Assembly (NCBI GenBank): GCA_028691095.1
Contig: JAQUZZ010000124.1
Span: forward strand, 1-5,363
Direction of reading: 5' to 3'
Origin: Alistipes sp.
Lineage (GTDB): Bacteria > Bacteroidota > Bacteroidia > Bacteroidales > Rikenellaceae
Length of the DNA: 5,363 nucleotides
The notes beneath the pieces were generated by a model. That model worked only from the letters and a program-made list of their open reading frames with translations. It was not told the origin of the DNA and ran no database searches. Within the stretch, counting starts at the first letter, position 1, and each line of letters opens with the position of its first letter. Below are positions 1 through 5,112 of the stretch, in pieces. Position numbers and translations under genes: made by a program.

Positions 1-1
1 A

Positions 2-349
2 GATTTTCGTCAGTTTACCCAAGCGGTGAAGGGATGCAAAAAGGCCGAAGGGGTCACCGCATGGTTGGTGCCGGGCTCGAAGATGGTGGAGGCGCAGGCT
101 ATCGCCGAGGGACTCGACAAGATCTTGGCCGAGGCAGGCTTTGTGTTGCGTCAGCCGGGATGTTCGGCGTGTCTGGCGATGAATGCCGACAAGATTCCGG
201 CCGGAAAATACAGCGTCTCGACCTCCAATCGAAACTTCGAGGGACGTCAAGGCCCCGGAGCTCGGACGATGTTGGCAGGCCCGCTGGTTGCTGCGGCTGC
301 GGCAGTCACCGGTTGCATTACCGATCCGCGCGAACTCTTTGATCTTTAG
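2..349 (+). CDS. leuC: 3-isopropylmalate dehydratase large subunit LeuC, C-terminal part (5' end outside the window)
   Basis: This is the last 115 residues of LeuC, the [4Fe-4S] aconitase-family subunit that with LeuD isomerises 2-isopropylmalate to 3-isopropylmalate in leucine synthesis, in the cytoplasm. The reading frame is open from base 2 with no need for an internal start, so the gene enters from upstream. Fragment residues 51-61 ([11 protein letters not shown]) hold the C-x2-C pair that gives two of the three cluster cysteines; the third lies upstream of the window. Residues 73-84 ([12 protein letters not shown]) are the conserved substrate-binding loop, followed by the Ala-rich [10 protein letters not shown] helix and a normal C-terminus. 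Two extra cysteines (KGCKK, VTGCITD) are not expected to be cluster ligands. LeuD follows after an unusually long 146-base gap. The same LeuCD pair can also isomerise (R)-citramalate, which fits the cimA gene two places downstream. Identification is very secure. Confidence 0.96.
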   Translation, partial: DFRQFTQAVKGCKKAEGVTAWLVPGSKMVEAQAIAEGLDKILAEAGFVLRQPGCSACLAMNADKIPAGKYSVSTSNRNFEGRQGPGARTMLAGPLVAAAAAVTGCITDPRELFDL

Positions 350-378
350 CAACTGAGGGAGCGGTGATCCGATGAAGG

Positions 379-388
379 GCAATCTACC
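379..388 (+). repeat. Direct repeat copy 1, GCAATCTACC, upstream of leuD
   Basis: The 10-mer GCAATCTACC occurs here and again at 1113-1122 in the next spacer of the same operon. Extending the alignment 7 bases downstream gives 14 of 17 identical positions, ending in GGT in both. This copy begins 117 bases before the leuD start. Two exact copies in two short spacers would be fairly unlikely by chance, but the function is unknown. Confidence 0.45.
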
Positions 389-448
389 GAATGGTCGCCA
401 CAGAGGATCTCACCAAGCTCTTTTACCCGATTTCATTTAATTACCCAC

Positions 449-476
449 GGAACGCCTTCCCTGCCGAAGGAGTTCC
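449..476 (+). promoter_or_regulatory. Hairpin just upstream of leuD
   Basis: GGAAC-g-CCTTC at 449-459 pairs with GAAGG-a-GTTCC at 466-476. This gives ten base pairs with one G/A mismatch and a six-base loop. It ends 19 bases before the leuD ATG. The 3' arm contains AAGGAG (467-472), a good Shine-Dalgarno sequence that is too far from the ATG (23 bases) to be its normal ribosome site and is buried in the stem. No T-run follows, so a classical terminator is unlikely. An mRNA stability, processing or translation-control element is possible, but this is inference. Confidence 0.5.
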
Positions 477-495
477 CGTATAAGCAAGAAAAGCT

Positions 496-1092
496 ATGGC
501 AATTCCAAAATTCACAACGTTGACAACGACGGCTTGTCCGCTCGATATAGAGAATGTTGATACCGACCAAATCATTCCGGCGCGCTTTCTGAAGGCCGTG
601 GAACGCAAGGGTTTCGGTGATAACCTGTTTCGCGACTGGCGTTACGACAAGGCCGGCAATCCGGTGGCTTCGTTCCCGCTGAACGACGCCAAATACACGG
701 GCGAGATCTTGGTGGCCGCCAAGAATTTCGGGTGCGGCTCCTCGCGCGAACATGCCGCTTGGGCCATCTTCGACTATGGATTTCGCGTGGTGGTGTCGAG
801 TTTCTTTGCCGACATTTTCCGCAACAATGCGTTGAACAATGGGTTGGTGATGGTGCAGGTGAGCGATGCGTTCTTGGGCAAGGTCTTTGCCGCCATCGCC
901 GCAGATCCCAAGGCTCGGTTTGAGGTCGATTTGCAGCAACAAACCTTTACCATTTGTGCAACGGGAGAGAAGAGCTCGTTCGCCATCGACGGCTACAAGA
1001 AAGAGTGTCTGTTGAACGGCTATGATGACGTAGATTACCTGCGTAGCATTGCCCCCGAAATCGAACATTTCGAGCAGACACGCACGCATTAA
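496..1092 (+). CDS. leuD: 3-isopropylmalate dehydratase small subunit LeuD
   Basis: LeuD is the swivelling subunit that pairs with LeuC to form isopropylmalate isomerase. It completes the active site for 2- to 3-isopropylmalate and, in organisms with citramalate synthase, for citramalate via citraconate. The 198-residue length is normal for the family (about 200). Visible landmarks are [12 protein letters not shown] at residues 20-31, the substrate-specificity segment around 60-75, the signature GCGSSREHA at 79-87, [14 protein letters not shown] at 104-117, and a C-terminal [21 protein letters not shown] block at 162-182. The ATG at 496 is the first possible start because an in-frame TAA lies at 481-483. 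No close Shine-Dalgarno is present, only an A-rich AAGAAAAG stretch at 487-493, as is common in Bacteroidota. It lies between leuC and cimA on the same strand and is probably cotranscribed. Nothing appears truncated. Confidence 0.96.
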   Translation: MAIPKFTTLTTTACPLDIENVDTDQIIPARFLKAVERKGFGDNLFRDWRYDKAGNPVASFPLNDAKYTGEILVAAKNFGCGSSREHAAWAIFDYGFRVVVSSFFADIFRNNALNNGLVMVQVSDAFLGKVFAAIAADPKARFEVDLQQQTFTICATGEKSSFAIDGYKKECLLNGYDDVDYLRSIAPEIEHFEQTRTH

Positions 1093-1103
1093 ACACCGCG
1101 TGC
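1082..1103 (+). repeat. Inverted repeat across the leuD stop codon
   Basis: GCACGC at 1082-1087 is perfectly complementary to GCGTGC at 1098-1103, with a 10-base loop that contains the leuD TAA (1090-1092). An AT-rich stretch (TATTTATTAG) follows, but there is no continuous T-run. It may be a weak terminator or an mRNA 3'-end processing stem, or it may be chance. Confidence 0.35.
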
Positions 1104-1112
1104 TATTTATTA

Positions 1113-1122
1113 GCAATCTACC
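1113..1122 (+). repeat. Direct repeat copy 2, GCAATCTACC, upstream of cimA
   Basis: This is the second exact copy of the 10-mer seen at 379-388, here 80 bases before the cimA start. Its imperfect extension (A..GGT) runs into the left arm of the palindrome at 1127-1142. The shared sequence may mark a common processing or regulatory site in the leu operon spacers. Function is not established. Confidence 0.45.
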
Positions 1123-1126
1123 CATC

Positions 1127-1142
1127 GGTATATCCATATACC
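1127..1142. promoter_or_regulatory. Perfect palindrome GGTATATCCATATACC between leuD and cimA
   Basis: Seven-base arms GGTATAT and ATATACC are perfect inverted copies around a CC centre. This symmetry and arm length resemble a DNA operator for a dimeric regulator more than an RNA hairpin, which would need a four-base loop and leave only six mostly A-U pairs. It lies 50 bases upstream of the cimA ATG. I see no TAnnTTTG promoter nearby, so an operator role is inference. Confidence 0.4.
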
Positions 1143-1178
1143 ATGACCCAAGGGCTCAATCACGCTTTGGGATTACTT

Positions 1179-1183
1179 AGGAG
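1179..1183 (+). promoter_or_regulatory. Shine-Dalgarno site of cimA
   Basis: AGGAG lies 9 bases before the ATG at 1193, a good match to the anti-Shine-Dalgarno at usable spacing. Such clear sites are not the rule in Bacteroidota, and this one fixes the cimA start. Confidence 0.7.
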
Positions 1184-1192
1184 AAACTTTTT

Positions 1193-2722
1193 ATGATACA
1201 ACAAGTAGAGATACTCGATACAACCTTGCGCGACGGCGAACAGACCTCTGGGGTCTCGTTTGCGGTGCGTGAAAAGTTGAGCCTGGCCCGCTTGCTGTTG
1301 GAGGAGTTGCGCGTCAATCGCATTGAGGTGGCTTCGGCTCGTGTGTCGGAGGGGGAGTTTGAGGCCGTGCGCCGGATTGCCCAGTGGGCTACGGAGCGGT
1401 CGCATATTGATCAGGTAGAAGTACTCGGATTTGTCGATCGAGGAATCTCGCTGAAGTGGATTGCCGACACGGGGTGTCGGGTGATCAACCTGCTGACCAA
1501 GGGGTCGCTGCGACACTGTGAGTTGCAACTGCGCAAAACGCCCGAACAACACATTGCGGATATTCGCGAGGAGATAGCACGAGCCCAAGCGATGGGCATT
1601 GCGGTGAATCTCTACCTTGAGGATTGGTCGAACGGGATGCGTTTCTCACCGGACTATGTCTTTGCGATGGTGGACGCACTCCGCAGCGAACCGATTCGCC
1701 GATTTATGATTCCCGATACGCTTGGGGTGCTCGATCCCGATCAGTGTTACGCCTTCTGCCGTCAGATGGTGGAGCGTTACCCTGAGTTGCACTTCGATTT
1801 TCACGCCCACAATGACTATGATCTGGCCGTTGCCAATGTGATGGCTGCCGTCAAAGCGGGGGTGCAAGGCGTGCACACCACGGTCAACGGATTGGGCGAA
1901 CGTGCCGGAAATGCACCGCTCTCCAGCGTTGTGGCCGTGCTGAACGACCACCTGAAGGTGAAAAACTCCATCGACGAGAAGAACATCAACCATGTCAGTC
2001 GCATGGTGGAGACCTATACGGGCATCCACATTCCGACGAATGAACCGGTGGTGGGCGAGAACGTCTTTACCCAATGTGCCGGCATCCATGCCGACGGCGA
2101 CAACAAGGATAACCTCTACTACAACGATCTGCTCCCCGAACGATTCGGTCGGGTGCGTGAGTATGCGTTGGGTAAGATGTCGGGAAAGGCCAATATCCGG
2201 ATGAATCTGGAGACGCTGGGTATTGATCTGGACGAAGAGGCGTTGGGGAAAGTGACCGAGCGCATCATTGAGTTGGGGGATAAGAAGCAGGCTGTGACCT
2301 CGGAGGATCTGCCCTATATCATTGCCGACGTGCTCAAACAGGATGTCTATGAGTCGAAGGTTCAGATTCTGAACTATCTGCTCTCCTTAGCCCACGGGTT
2401 GCGTCCGGTGGCTACGGTCAAGATGCAGATTCACGACCAGGCGTATGAGGCTACCTCATCGGGTGACGGCCAATACGACGCCTTTATGCGGGCAATTCGC
2501 GATATTTACAAGAAACAGTTGGGACGCGACTTTCCGATGTTGCGGAATTACACCGTCTCGATTCCCCCGGGAGGACGCACGGATGCCTTTGTGCAGACCT
2601 ACATTACTTGGGAGTATCGGGGTGAGACCTTCAAAACCCGAGGGTTGGATGCCGACCAAACGGAGGCTGCGATCAAGGCAACCCTCAAGATGCTCAATAA
2701 ATTGGAGAACTGGAACGCTTGA
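1193..2722 (+). CDS. cimA: (R)-citramalate synthase, Leptospira type (LeuA/CimA family)
   Basis: This DRE-TIM metallolyase-family acyltransferase is predicted to condense pyruvate with acetyl-CoA to (R)-citramalate, the first step of threonine-independent isoleucine synthesis. The catalytic TIM barrel begins with LDTTLRDGEQTSGVSF (residues 8-23; catalytic Arg13, metal ligand Asp14). HAHND at 204-208 supplies metal ligands His204 and His206, NGLGERAGN spans 232-240, and SGKANI starts at 330. The LeuA-type allosteric domain covers about 390-505. From memory, Leptospira interrogans CimA uses Leu81, Leu104, Tyr144, Glu146 and Thr179 for pyruvate recognition. With a constant offset of three these fall on Leu78, Leu101, Tyr141, Glu143 and Thr176, all conserved. 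Blocks such as NLLTKGSL, YLEDWSNG, LPERFGR and IPPGG.TDA also match that enzyme better than classical LeuA. Tyr428, Asp429, Tyr453, Ile457, Val467 and Gln489 align with the remembered isoleucine-inhibition site. Databases often call such proteins 2-isopropylmalate synthase, and that activity remains the alternative. The gene follows leuCD, whose product can act on citramalate. Confidence 0.85.
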   Translation: MIQQVEILDTTLRDGEQTSGVSFAVREKLSLARLLLEELRVNRIEVASARVSEGEFEAVRRIAQWATERSHIDQVEVLGFVDRGISLKWIADTGCRVINLLTKGSLRHCELQLRKTPEQHIADIREEIARAQAMGIAVNLYLEDWSNGMRFSPDYVFAMVDALRSEPIRRFMIPDTLGVLDPDQCYAFCRQMVERYPELHFDFHAHNDYDLAVANVMAAVKAGVQGVHTTVNGLGERAGNAPLSSVVAVLNDHLKVKNSIDEKNINHVSRMVETYTGIHIPTNEPVVGENVFTQCAGIHADGDNKDNLYYNDLLPERFGRVREYALGKMSGKANIRMNLETLGIDLDEEALGKVTERIIELGDKKQAVTSEDLPYIIADVLKQDVYESKVQILNYLLSLAHGLRPVATVKMQIHDQAYEATSSGDGQYDAFMRAIRDIYKKQLGRDFPMLRNYTVSIPPGGRTDAFVQTYITWEYRGETFKTRGLDADQTEAAIKATLKMLNKLENWNA

Positions 2723-2730
2723 TCCGCTTG

Positions 2731-2757
2731 CGAGGCTTTGCGTAAGGCAGAGCCTCG
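2731..2757 (+). promoter_or_regulatory. Stem-loop directly after cimA
   Basis: CGAGGCTTTGC at 2731-2741 pairs with GCAGAGCCTCG at 2747-2757. This gives 11 base pairs including one G-U, with a five-base loop. It begins 8 bases after the cimA stop and has no T-run. It could protect the transcript 3' end or act together with the terminator 21 bases further on. Confidence 0.55.
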
Positions 2758-2778
2758 AAGTATGAGCTCCAGCCGTTG

Positions 2779-2829
2779 AACAAAAGATCCGGTCTCTTCC
2801 GCCATGCAGGGGAGACCGGATCTTTTGTT
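2779..2829. terminator. Strong bidirectional intrinsic terminator between cimA and the convergent membrane-protein gene
   Basis: An 18-bp perfect stem joins 2779-2796 and 2812-2829. The core GATCCGGTCTC/GAGACCGGATC is flanked by AACAAAA on the left and TTTTGTT on the right, with a 15-base loop. On the plus strand it ends in CTTTTGTT, and on the minus strand it also ends in a T-rich arm. It can therefore stop both cimA (stop 56 bases upstream) and the minus-strand gene (stop 33 bases away). The convergent arrangement supports this role. Confidence 0.88.
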
Positions 2830-2862
2830 GTGGATGAGTGGAAACCGAGGAGAGGGAAAACT

Positions 2863-3396
2863 TTAGGTTGGGTCGGATTTTGTAGGGAGTAACACTTGTT
2901 GCCGACTGAAGAGGCCGAAAGCTCCATAAACGACACAACTCACACCGAACAGCATCACCAGTGTCGAGACCACTTTGAAAGGATTGAACAAGATCACCAA
3001 TCCGCAGATCAGGATCAGGGTCGGAATGATGTAGAGGGCTCCGGAGACGGGATGGATGCGACGAGCCAATGAGAGCAACACCATTTGTTGGATGCCTCCG
3101 GCGATCAGCAGGGCTCCCAGAACGTACATCAGGATGTTGACAAAGAAGGTCGGGGTGATGAGTAGCCACAGCCCCAGCAAGATGCTTCCGGTTCCGACGA
3201 TCGGGAACTGCATGGGGGCACTTCCGTCGCGTTTGCGCGTGAGGTATCCGATCAGCACGATGATTCCCGGAATCAGGAAGAGCAGTCCGATGAGTTGAAT
3301 GACGTATTCGAGTACTTCGTCGGGCCAAAAGGTGAGGATGACGCCCAGCACGATGGCCAAGATATTTCCCCATAAAGAACGAGTGGATGATTTCAT
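2863..3396 (-). CDS. HdeD/DUF308-type six-helix membrane protein
   Basis: This 177-residue inner-membrane protein is built from three similar two-helix units. Predicted helices lie near residues 8-24, 30-52, 64-82, 86-107, 119-137 and 141-163. Each unit begins with a Gly-containing helix ending in a proline turn (FWP, ITP, FNP), followed by a second Gly-rich helix, the pattern of the HdeD/DUF308 family. A basic YLTRKRDG loop and an ARRIHP loop mark the cytoplasmic sides after helices 2 and 4. E. coli HdeD is linked to acid resistance, but for most members, including this one, the molecular role is unknown. An in-frame ATG at 3531 would add 45 very basic residues, but a promoter -7 element lies at 3466-3473 inside that extension. 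I therefore take the ATG at 3396 (MKSSTRSLWG). There is no clear Shine-Dalgarno. The gene is convergent with cimA and divergent from mazG, so it is probably transcribed alone. Confidence 0.82.
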   Translation of the reverse strand: MKSSTRSLWGNILAIVLGVILTFWPDEVLEYVIQLIGLLFLIPGIIVLIGYLTRKRDGSAPMQFPIVGTGSILLGLWLLITPTFFVNILMYVLGALLIAGGIQQMVLLSLARRIHPVSGALYIIPTLILICGLVILFNPFKVVSTLVMLFGVSCVVYGAFGLFSRQQVLLPTKSDPT

Positions 3397-3423
3397 GATG
3401 GTGAGTTTCTGAGTACGCAAAGA

Positions 3424-3439
3424 GCGGAACCTCTTCCGC
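3424..3439 (-). promoter_or_regulatory. Hairpin in the 5' leader of the HdeD-like gene
   Basis: GCGGAA at 3424-3429 and TTCCGC at 3434-3439 are perfect inverted copies with a four-base loop (GAGG on the transcribed minus strand). It lies 27 bases upstream of the chosen ATG and downstream of the predicted transcription start. It may tune translation or transcript stability; no T-run follows. Confidence 0.4.
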
Positions 3440-3465
3440 AACCTTTTCGCCCTCCGTTGATTGAA

Positions 3466-3495
3466 CAAAGATAAATGCTTTTTGGTGAAAACAAT
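3466..3495 (-). promoter_or_regulatory. Bacteroidota-type promoter of the HdeD-like gene
   Basis: On the minus strand TATCTTTG (3473 down to 3466) is an exact match to the TAnnTTTG -7 element recognised by the primary sigma factor of Bacteroidota. ATTG at 3495-3492, 18 bases further upstream, resembles the TTTG -33 element at slightly short spacing. Transcription would start near 3459 and give a leader of about 60 bases to the ATG at 3396. This argues against the in-frame ATG at 3531. Confidence 0.65.
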
Positions 3496-3543
3496 CGCTG
3501 GTGAGGCGTGAAGATTGGAATATTTCATCATTCGACCCTTTAG

Positions 3544-3605
3544 CGGTAACCGAATGCCGCGGGAAAAGTAGTTTCGCGGAGAGAAAAGTCGTAGGAAAAT
3601 CCTAC
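3544..3605. promoter_or_regulatory. Cluster of three inverted repeats upstream of mazG
   Basis: Three short palindromic elements lie in succession: CGGTAACCG (3544-3552), CCGCG paired with CGCGG across 13 bases (3557-3561 and 3575-3579), and GTAGGAAAATCCTAC (3591-3605, six-base arms and a three-base centre). The last shares its final TAC with the TACCTTTG promoter element, so a protein bound there would block or alter mazG transcription. They are not obvious copies of one motif, so one regulator binding all three is not implied. Confidence 0.4.
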
Positions 3606-3610
3606 CTTTG
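3603..3610 (+). promoter_or_regulatory. Bacteroidota-type -7 promoter element for mazG
   Basis: TACCTTTG matches TAnnTTTG exactly and sits in the familiar CCTACCTTTGTA context. No convincing TTTG -33 element is found 19-21 bases upstream; the nearest candidate, TTTC at 3572-3575, is too far. The start of transcription would be near 3617, giving a leader of about 115 bases before mazG. Confidence 0.65.
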
Positions 3611-3627
3611 TACGATGTGCTTTGGAT

Positions 3628-3670
3628 GCCGCACCTTGCAATGGCGGCTTCGAGGCGCAGAACCAGCCTC
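3628..3670 (+). promoter_or_regulatory. Two small potential hairpins in the mazG leader
   Basis: GCCGC (3628-3632) pairs with GCGGC (3644-3648), and GAGGC (3652-3656) pairs with GCCTC (3666-3670). Each stem has five perfect pairs with loops of 11 and 9 bases. They stand side by side in the predicted leader. They are short and could be chance, and they match no riboswitch that I know. Confidence 0.25.
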
Positions 3671-3732
3671 TCAATCCTTAGGTCGTTTGTGCGATCATGC
3701 GGATGGGAGAGCTATTGATTGCAAAAGAAAGA

Positions 3733-4527
3733 ATGGATAAGAAATTGGATGCGATTCAGCAACTCTTGGAGGTGATGGATCGGCTGAGGGTGGAGTGCCC
3801 GTGGGATCGGAAACAGACCTTCGACTCGCTGCGGATGAATACCATCGAGGAGACCTATGAGCTGGCAGATGCGCTGCTCGACCATGATATGCAGAAGATC
3901 AAAGAGGAGTTGGGCGATCTGTTGTTGCACGTGGTGTTTTATGCCAAGATGGGCTCGGAACAGGCGGCATTCGATATTGGCGATGTGGCTGATACGGTGC
4001 GTAAGAAGTTGATATTCCGCCATCCCCATGTCTTCGGTAATGTGGAGGCCTCGACCCCCGAACAGGTGAAACAAAATTGGGAGGATCTGAAACTCAAAGA
4101 GAAGGCGCTGTCGCATGAGAAGAAGCGCGTGCTTTCGGGGGTTCCCCACTCTTTGCCGGCGATGGTGAAGGCCTATCGGGTCGGAGAGAAGGCGGCATCG
4201 GCCGGATTTGATTGGGAAGAGCGCGAAGCGGTGTGGAAGAAGGTGCAGGAGGAGATCGGGGAGGTGCAGACGGAGATGGATCGGAAGGATCCGGAGCGTA
4301 TGGCTTCCGAGTTTGGGGATCTCTTCTTTTCGCTAATCAATGCGGCACGGCTCTACAAAGTAGATCCGGAGGCGGCATTGGAGCAGACCAACCGTCGCTT
4401 CATCGAGCGTTTCACCCACATGGAGGAGCGAGCCGAGGCACAGGGTGTGGCATTGCGAGAGATGACGCTTGCGCAGATGGATCAATGGTGGAGCGAAGCA
4501 AAACAGAACGAAAAAACAGCGCGATAA
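3733..4527 (+). CDS. mazG: Nucleoside triphosphate pyrophosphohydrolase MazG
   Basis: MazG is a cytoplasmic all-alpha NTP pyrophosphohydrolase that converts (d)NTPs to NMP and pyrophosphate, thought to clean the nucleotide pool and moderate the stress response. From the ATG at 3733 the protein has 264 residues, matching E. coli MazG (263), and has both tandem domains. The N-terminal domain has the CPWD motif at 22-25, EETYE at 39-43 with EELGD at 58-62 (the acidic Mg-binding set), and RHPHVF at 96-101. The hinge VPHSLPAMVKAYRVGEKAASAGFDW leads to the C-terminal domain with EEIGE at 173-177 and EFGD at 193-196. Both metal-binding sets look intact. In-frame ATGs at 3697 and 3703 would add 12 or 10 residues; I prefer 3733 because the family begins here and an A-rich stretch (GCAAAAGAAAG) precedes it. 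A promoter lies at 3603-3610. The carbonic anhydrase-like gene follows after 62 bases. Confidence 0.95.
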   Translation: MDKKLDAIQQLLEVMDRLRVECPWDRKQTFDSLRMNTIEETYELADALLDHDMQKIKEELGDLLLHVVFYAKMGSEQAAFDIGDVADTVRKKLIFRHPHVFGNVEASTPEQVKQNWEDLKLKEKALSHEKKRVLSGVPHSLPAMVKAYRVGEKAASAGFDWEEREAVWKKVQEEIGEVQTEMDRKDPERMASEFGDLFFSLINAARLYKVDPEAALEQTNRRFIERFTHMEERAEAQGVALREMTLAQMDQWWSEAKQNEKTAR

Positions 4528-4545
4528 CCCCATGGTTGTGATGTC

Positions 4546-4568
4546 GGGAGGGCGCAATCCTTCTTTTT
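4546..4568 (+). terminator. Possible weak terminator or attenuator after mazG
   Basis: GAGGG (4548-4552) can pair with CCTTC (4559-4563), including one G-U pair, around a six-base loop; two more G-U pairs are possible outside. The 3' arm runs into TTTTT (4564-4568). The stem is short, so termination would be partial at best and the next gene may still be read from the mazG promoter. Confidence 0.3.
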
Positions 4569-4589
4569 GAGCACTTAAAAATAGAGAAC

Positions 4590-5111
4590 ATGGCATTGAT
4601 AAAATCAGTACGGGGAACCACCCCGAAAGTGGGCGAGGGAACGTTCCTGGCCGAAAATGCGACCTTGATCGGTGATGTGACCGTGGGACGCGATTGCAGC
4701 ATTTGGTTTAGTACGGTGTTGCGTGGCGATGTGAATACCATTACGATTGGTGATCGGGTCAACGTGCAGGACGGCGCAGTGATTCACACCCTCTATCAGC
4801 GATCGGTGACCGAGATCGGCAACGATATATCCATTGGGCACAATGCCAACATCCACGGAGCCAAGATCGAAGACCGGTGTCTGATCGGGATGGGGGCTAC
4901 CGTGCTCGATCATGCGGTGGTTGGCACGGGGTCGATTGTAGCGGCCAACTCGTTGGTGCTGTCTGGCACGGTGATCGAGCCGGGAAGCGTCTACGCGGGG
5001 GTTCCGGCACGTCGGGTGAAGAGTGTGACGCCGGAGCAGGTGCGTGATATTATTGAGCGTACGGCACGCGATTATGTGATGTATGCTTCATGGTATAAGG
5101 AGGAGGAGTAA
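4590..5111 (+). CDS. Gamma-class carbonic anhydrase family protein (YrdA/PaaY-like, left-handed beta-helix)
   Basis: This 173-residue protein has the hexapeptide-repeat pattern of a left-handed parallel beta-helix from about residue 14 to 140 and a C-terminal helix (TPEQVRDIIERTARDYVMYASWYKEEE) that packs along the trimer. The metal site of gamma carbonic anhydrases is present: DGAVIHT gives His66, and GHNANIHG gives His84 and His89. Arg45, Asp47 (LRGDVN) and Gln60 match the conserved Arg, Asp and Gln of the archaeal enzyme Cam. The acidic loop of Cam is absent, so it belongs to the shorter YrdA/CamH-like group, where carbonic anhydrase activity is proven only for some members. Reversible CO2 hydration is the likely but not certain role. 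The start has no Shine-Dalgarno but follows an A-rich AAAAATAGAGAAC, usual for the phylum. It follows mazG and overlaps the ribosome site of the next gene. Confidence 0.9.
   Translation: MALIKSVRGTTPKVGEGTFLAENATLIGDVTVGRDCSIWFSTVLRGDVNTITIGDRVNVQDGAVIHTLYQRSVTEIGNDISIGHNANIHGAKIEDRCLIGMGATVLDHAVVGTGSIVAANSLVLSGTVIEPGSVYAGVPARRVKSVTPEQVRDIIERTARDYVMYASWYKEEE
5102..5108 (+). promoter_or_regulatory. Shine-Dalgarno of the downstream membrane gene, inside the end of the carbonic anhydrase gene
   Basis: GGAGGAG encodes part of the final Glu run of the upstream protein and lies 4 bases before the ATG at 5113 (tight spacing; slightly offset pairing is possible). The upstream TAA is at 5109-5111. 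This arrangement suggests translational coupling and fixes the start of the next gene. Confidence 0.65.
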
Positions 5112-5112
5112 G

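Larger units (their letters stand above)
350..495 (+). other. Long leuC-leuD intergenic spacer
   Basis: This 146-base spacer separates two genes whose products form one enzyme and are usually almost adjacent. I see no TAnnTTTG promoter in it, so leuD is probably read from an upstream promoter. It contains a 10-base sequence (379-388) repeated in the leuD-cimA spacer, a 22-codon open frame (372-440) with no convincing coding signal, a pyrimidine-rich and AT-rich patch around 418-443, and an 11-position hairpin at 449-476. It may be a processed or regulatory mRNA segment; that role is inference. Confidence 0.5.
3397..3732. other. Divergent intergenic control region between the HdeD-like gene and mazG
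   Basis: These 336 bases contain no gene I can support. They hold the minus-strand promoter (-7 at 3466-3473), its leader with a hairpin at 3424-3439, a block of three inverted repeats at 3544-3605, the plus-strand promoter (-7 at 3603-3610), and a leader of roughly 115 bases before mazG. The open frames that cross the region have no recognisable protein content. Confidence 0.65.

Noticed and set aside
372..440. A 22-codon open frame (MKGNLPNGRHRGSHQALLPDFI) between leuC and leuD as a leader peptide
   Set aside because: It has three leucine codons but no leucine run, no paired terminator/antiterminator structure and only a distant GAGGGA upstream. Evidence is too weak to call a gene.
433..1137. 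Long minus-strand open frame (234 codons) opposite leuD
   Set aside because: It lies fully over leuD, whose protein is strongly conserved. The antisense translation has no recognisable domain, and the frame is a by-product of leuD codon use.
1147..1171. CCCAA...TTGGG inverted repeat upstream of the cimA ribosome site
   Set aside because: Only five pairs with a 15-base loop; easily chance.
1193..2722. Calling this gene leuA (2-isopropylmalate synthase)
   Set aside because: The family is the same, but the pocket residues and conserved blocks match Leptospira citramalate synthase. LeuA is kept only as an alternative.
2456..3373. Minus-strand open frame of 305 codons across the cimA end, terminator and HdeD-like gene
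   Set aside because: It crosses a strong terminator and two well-supported genes in a different frame. Its His/Arg/Ser-rich composition is typical of a shadow frame.
3501..3740. Plus-strand open frame of 79 codons upstream of mazG
   Set aside because: It runs across the mazG promoter and leader, has no recognisable domain and overlaps the mazG start in another frame.
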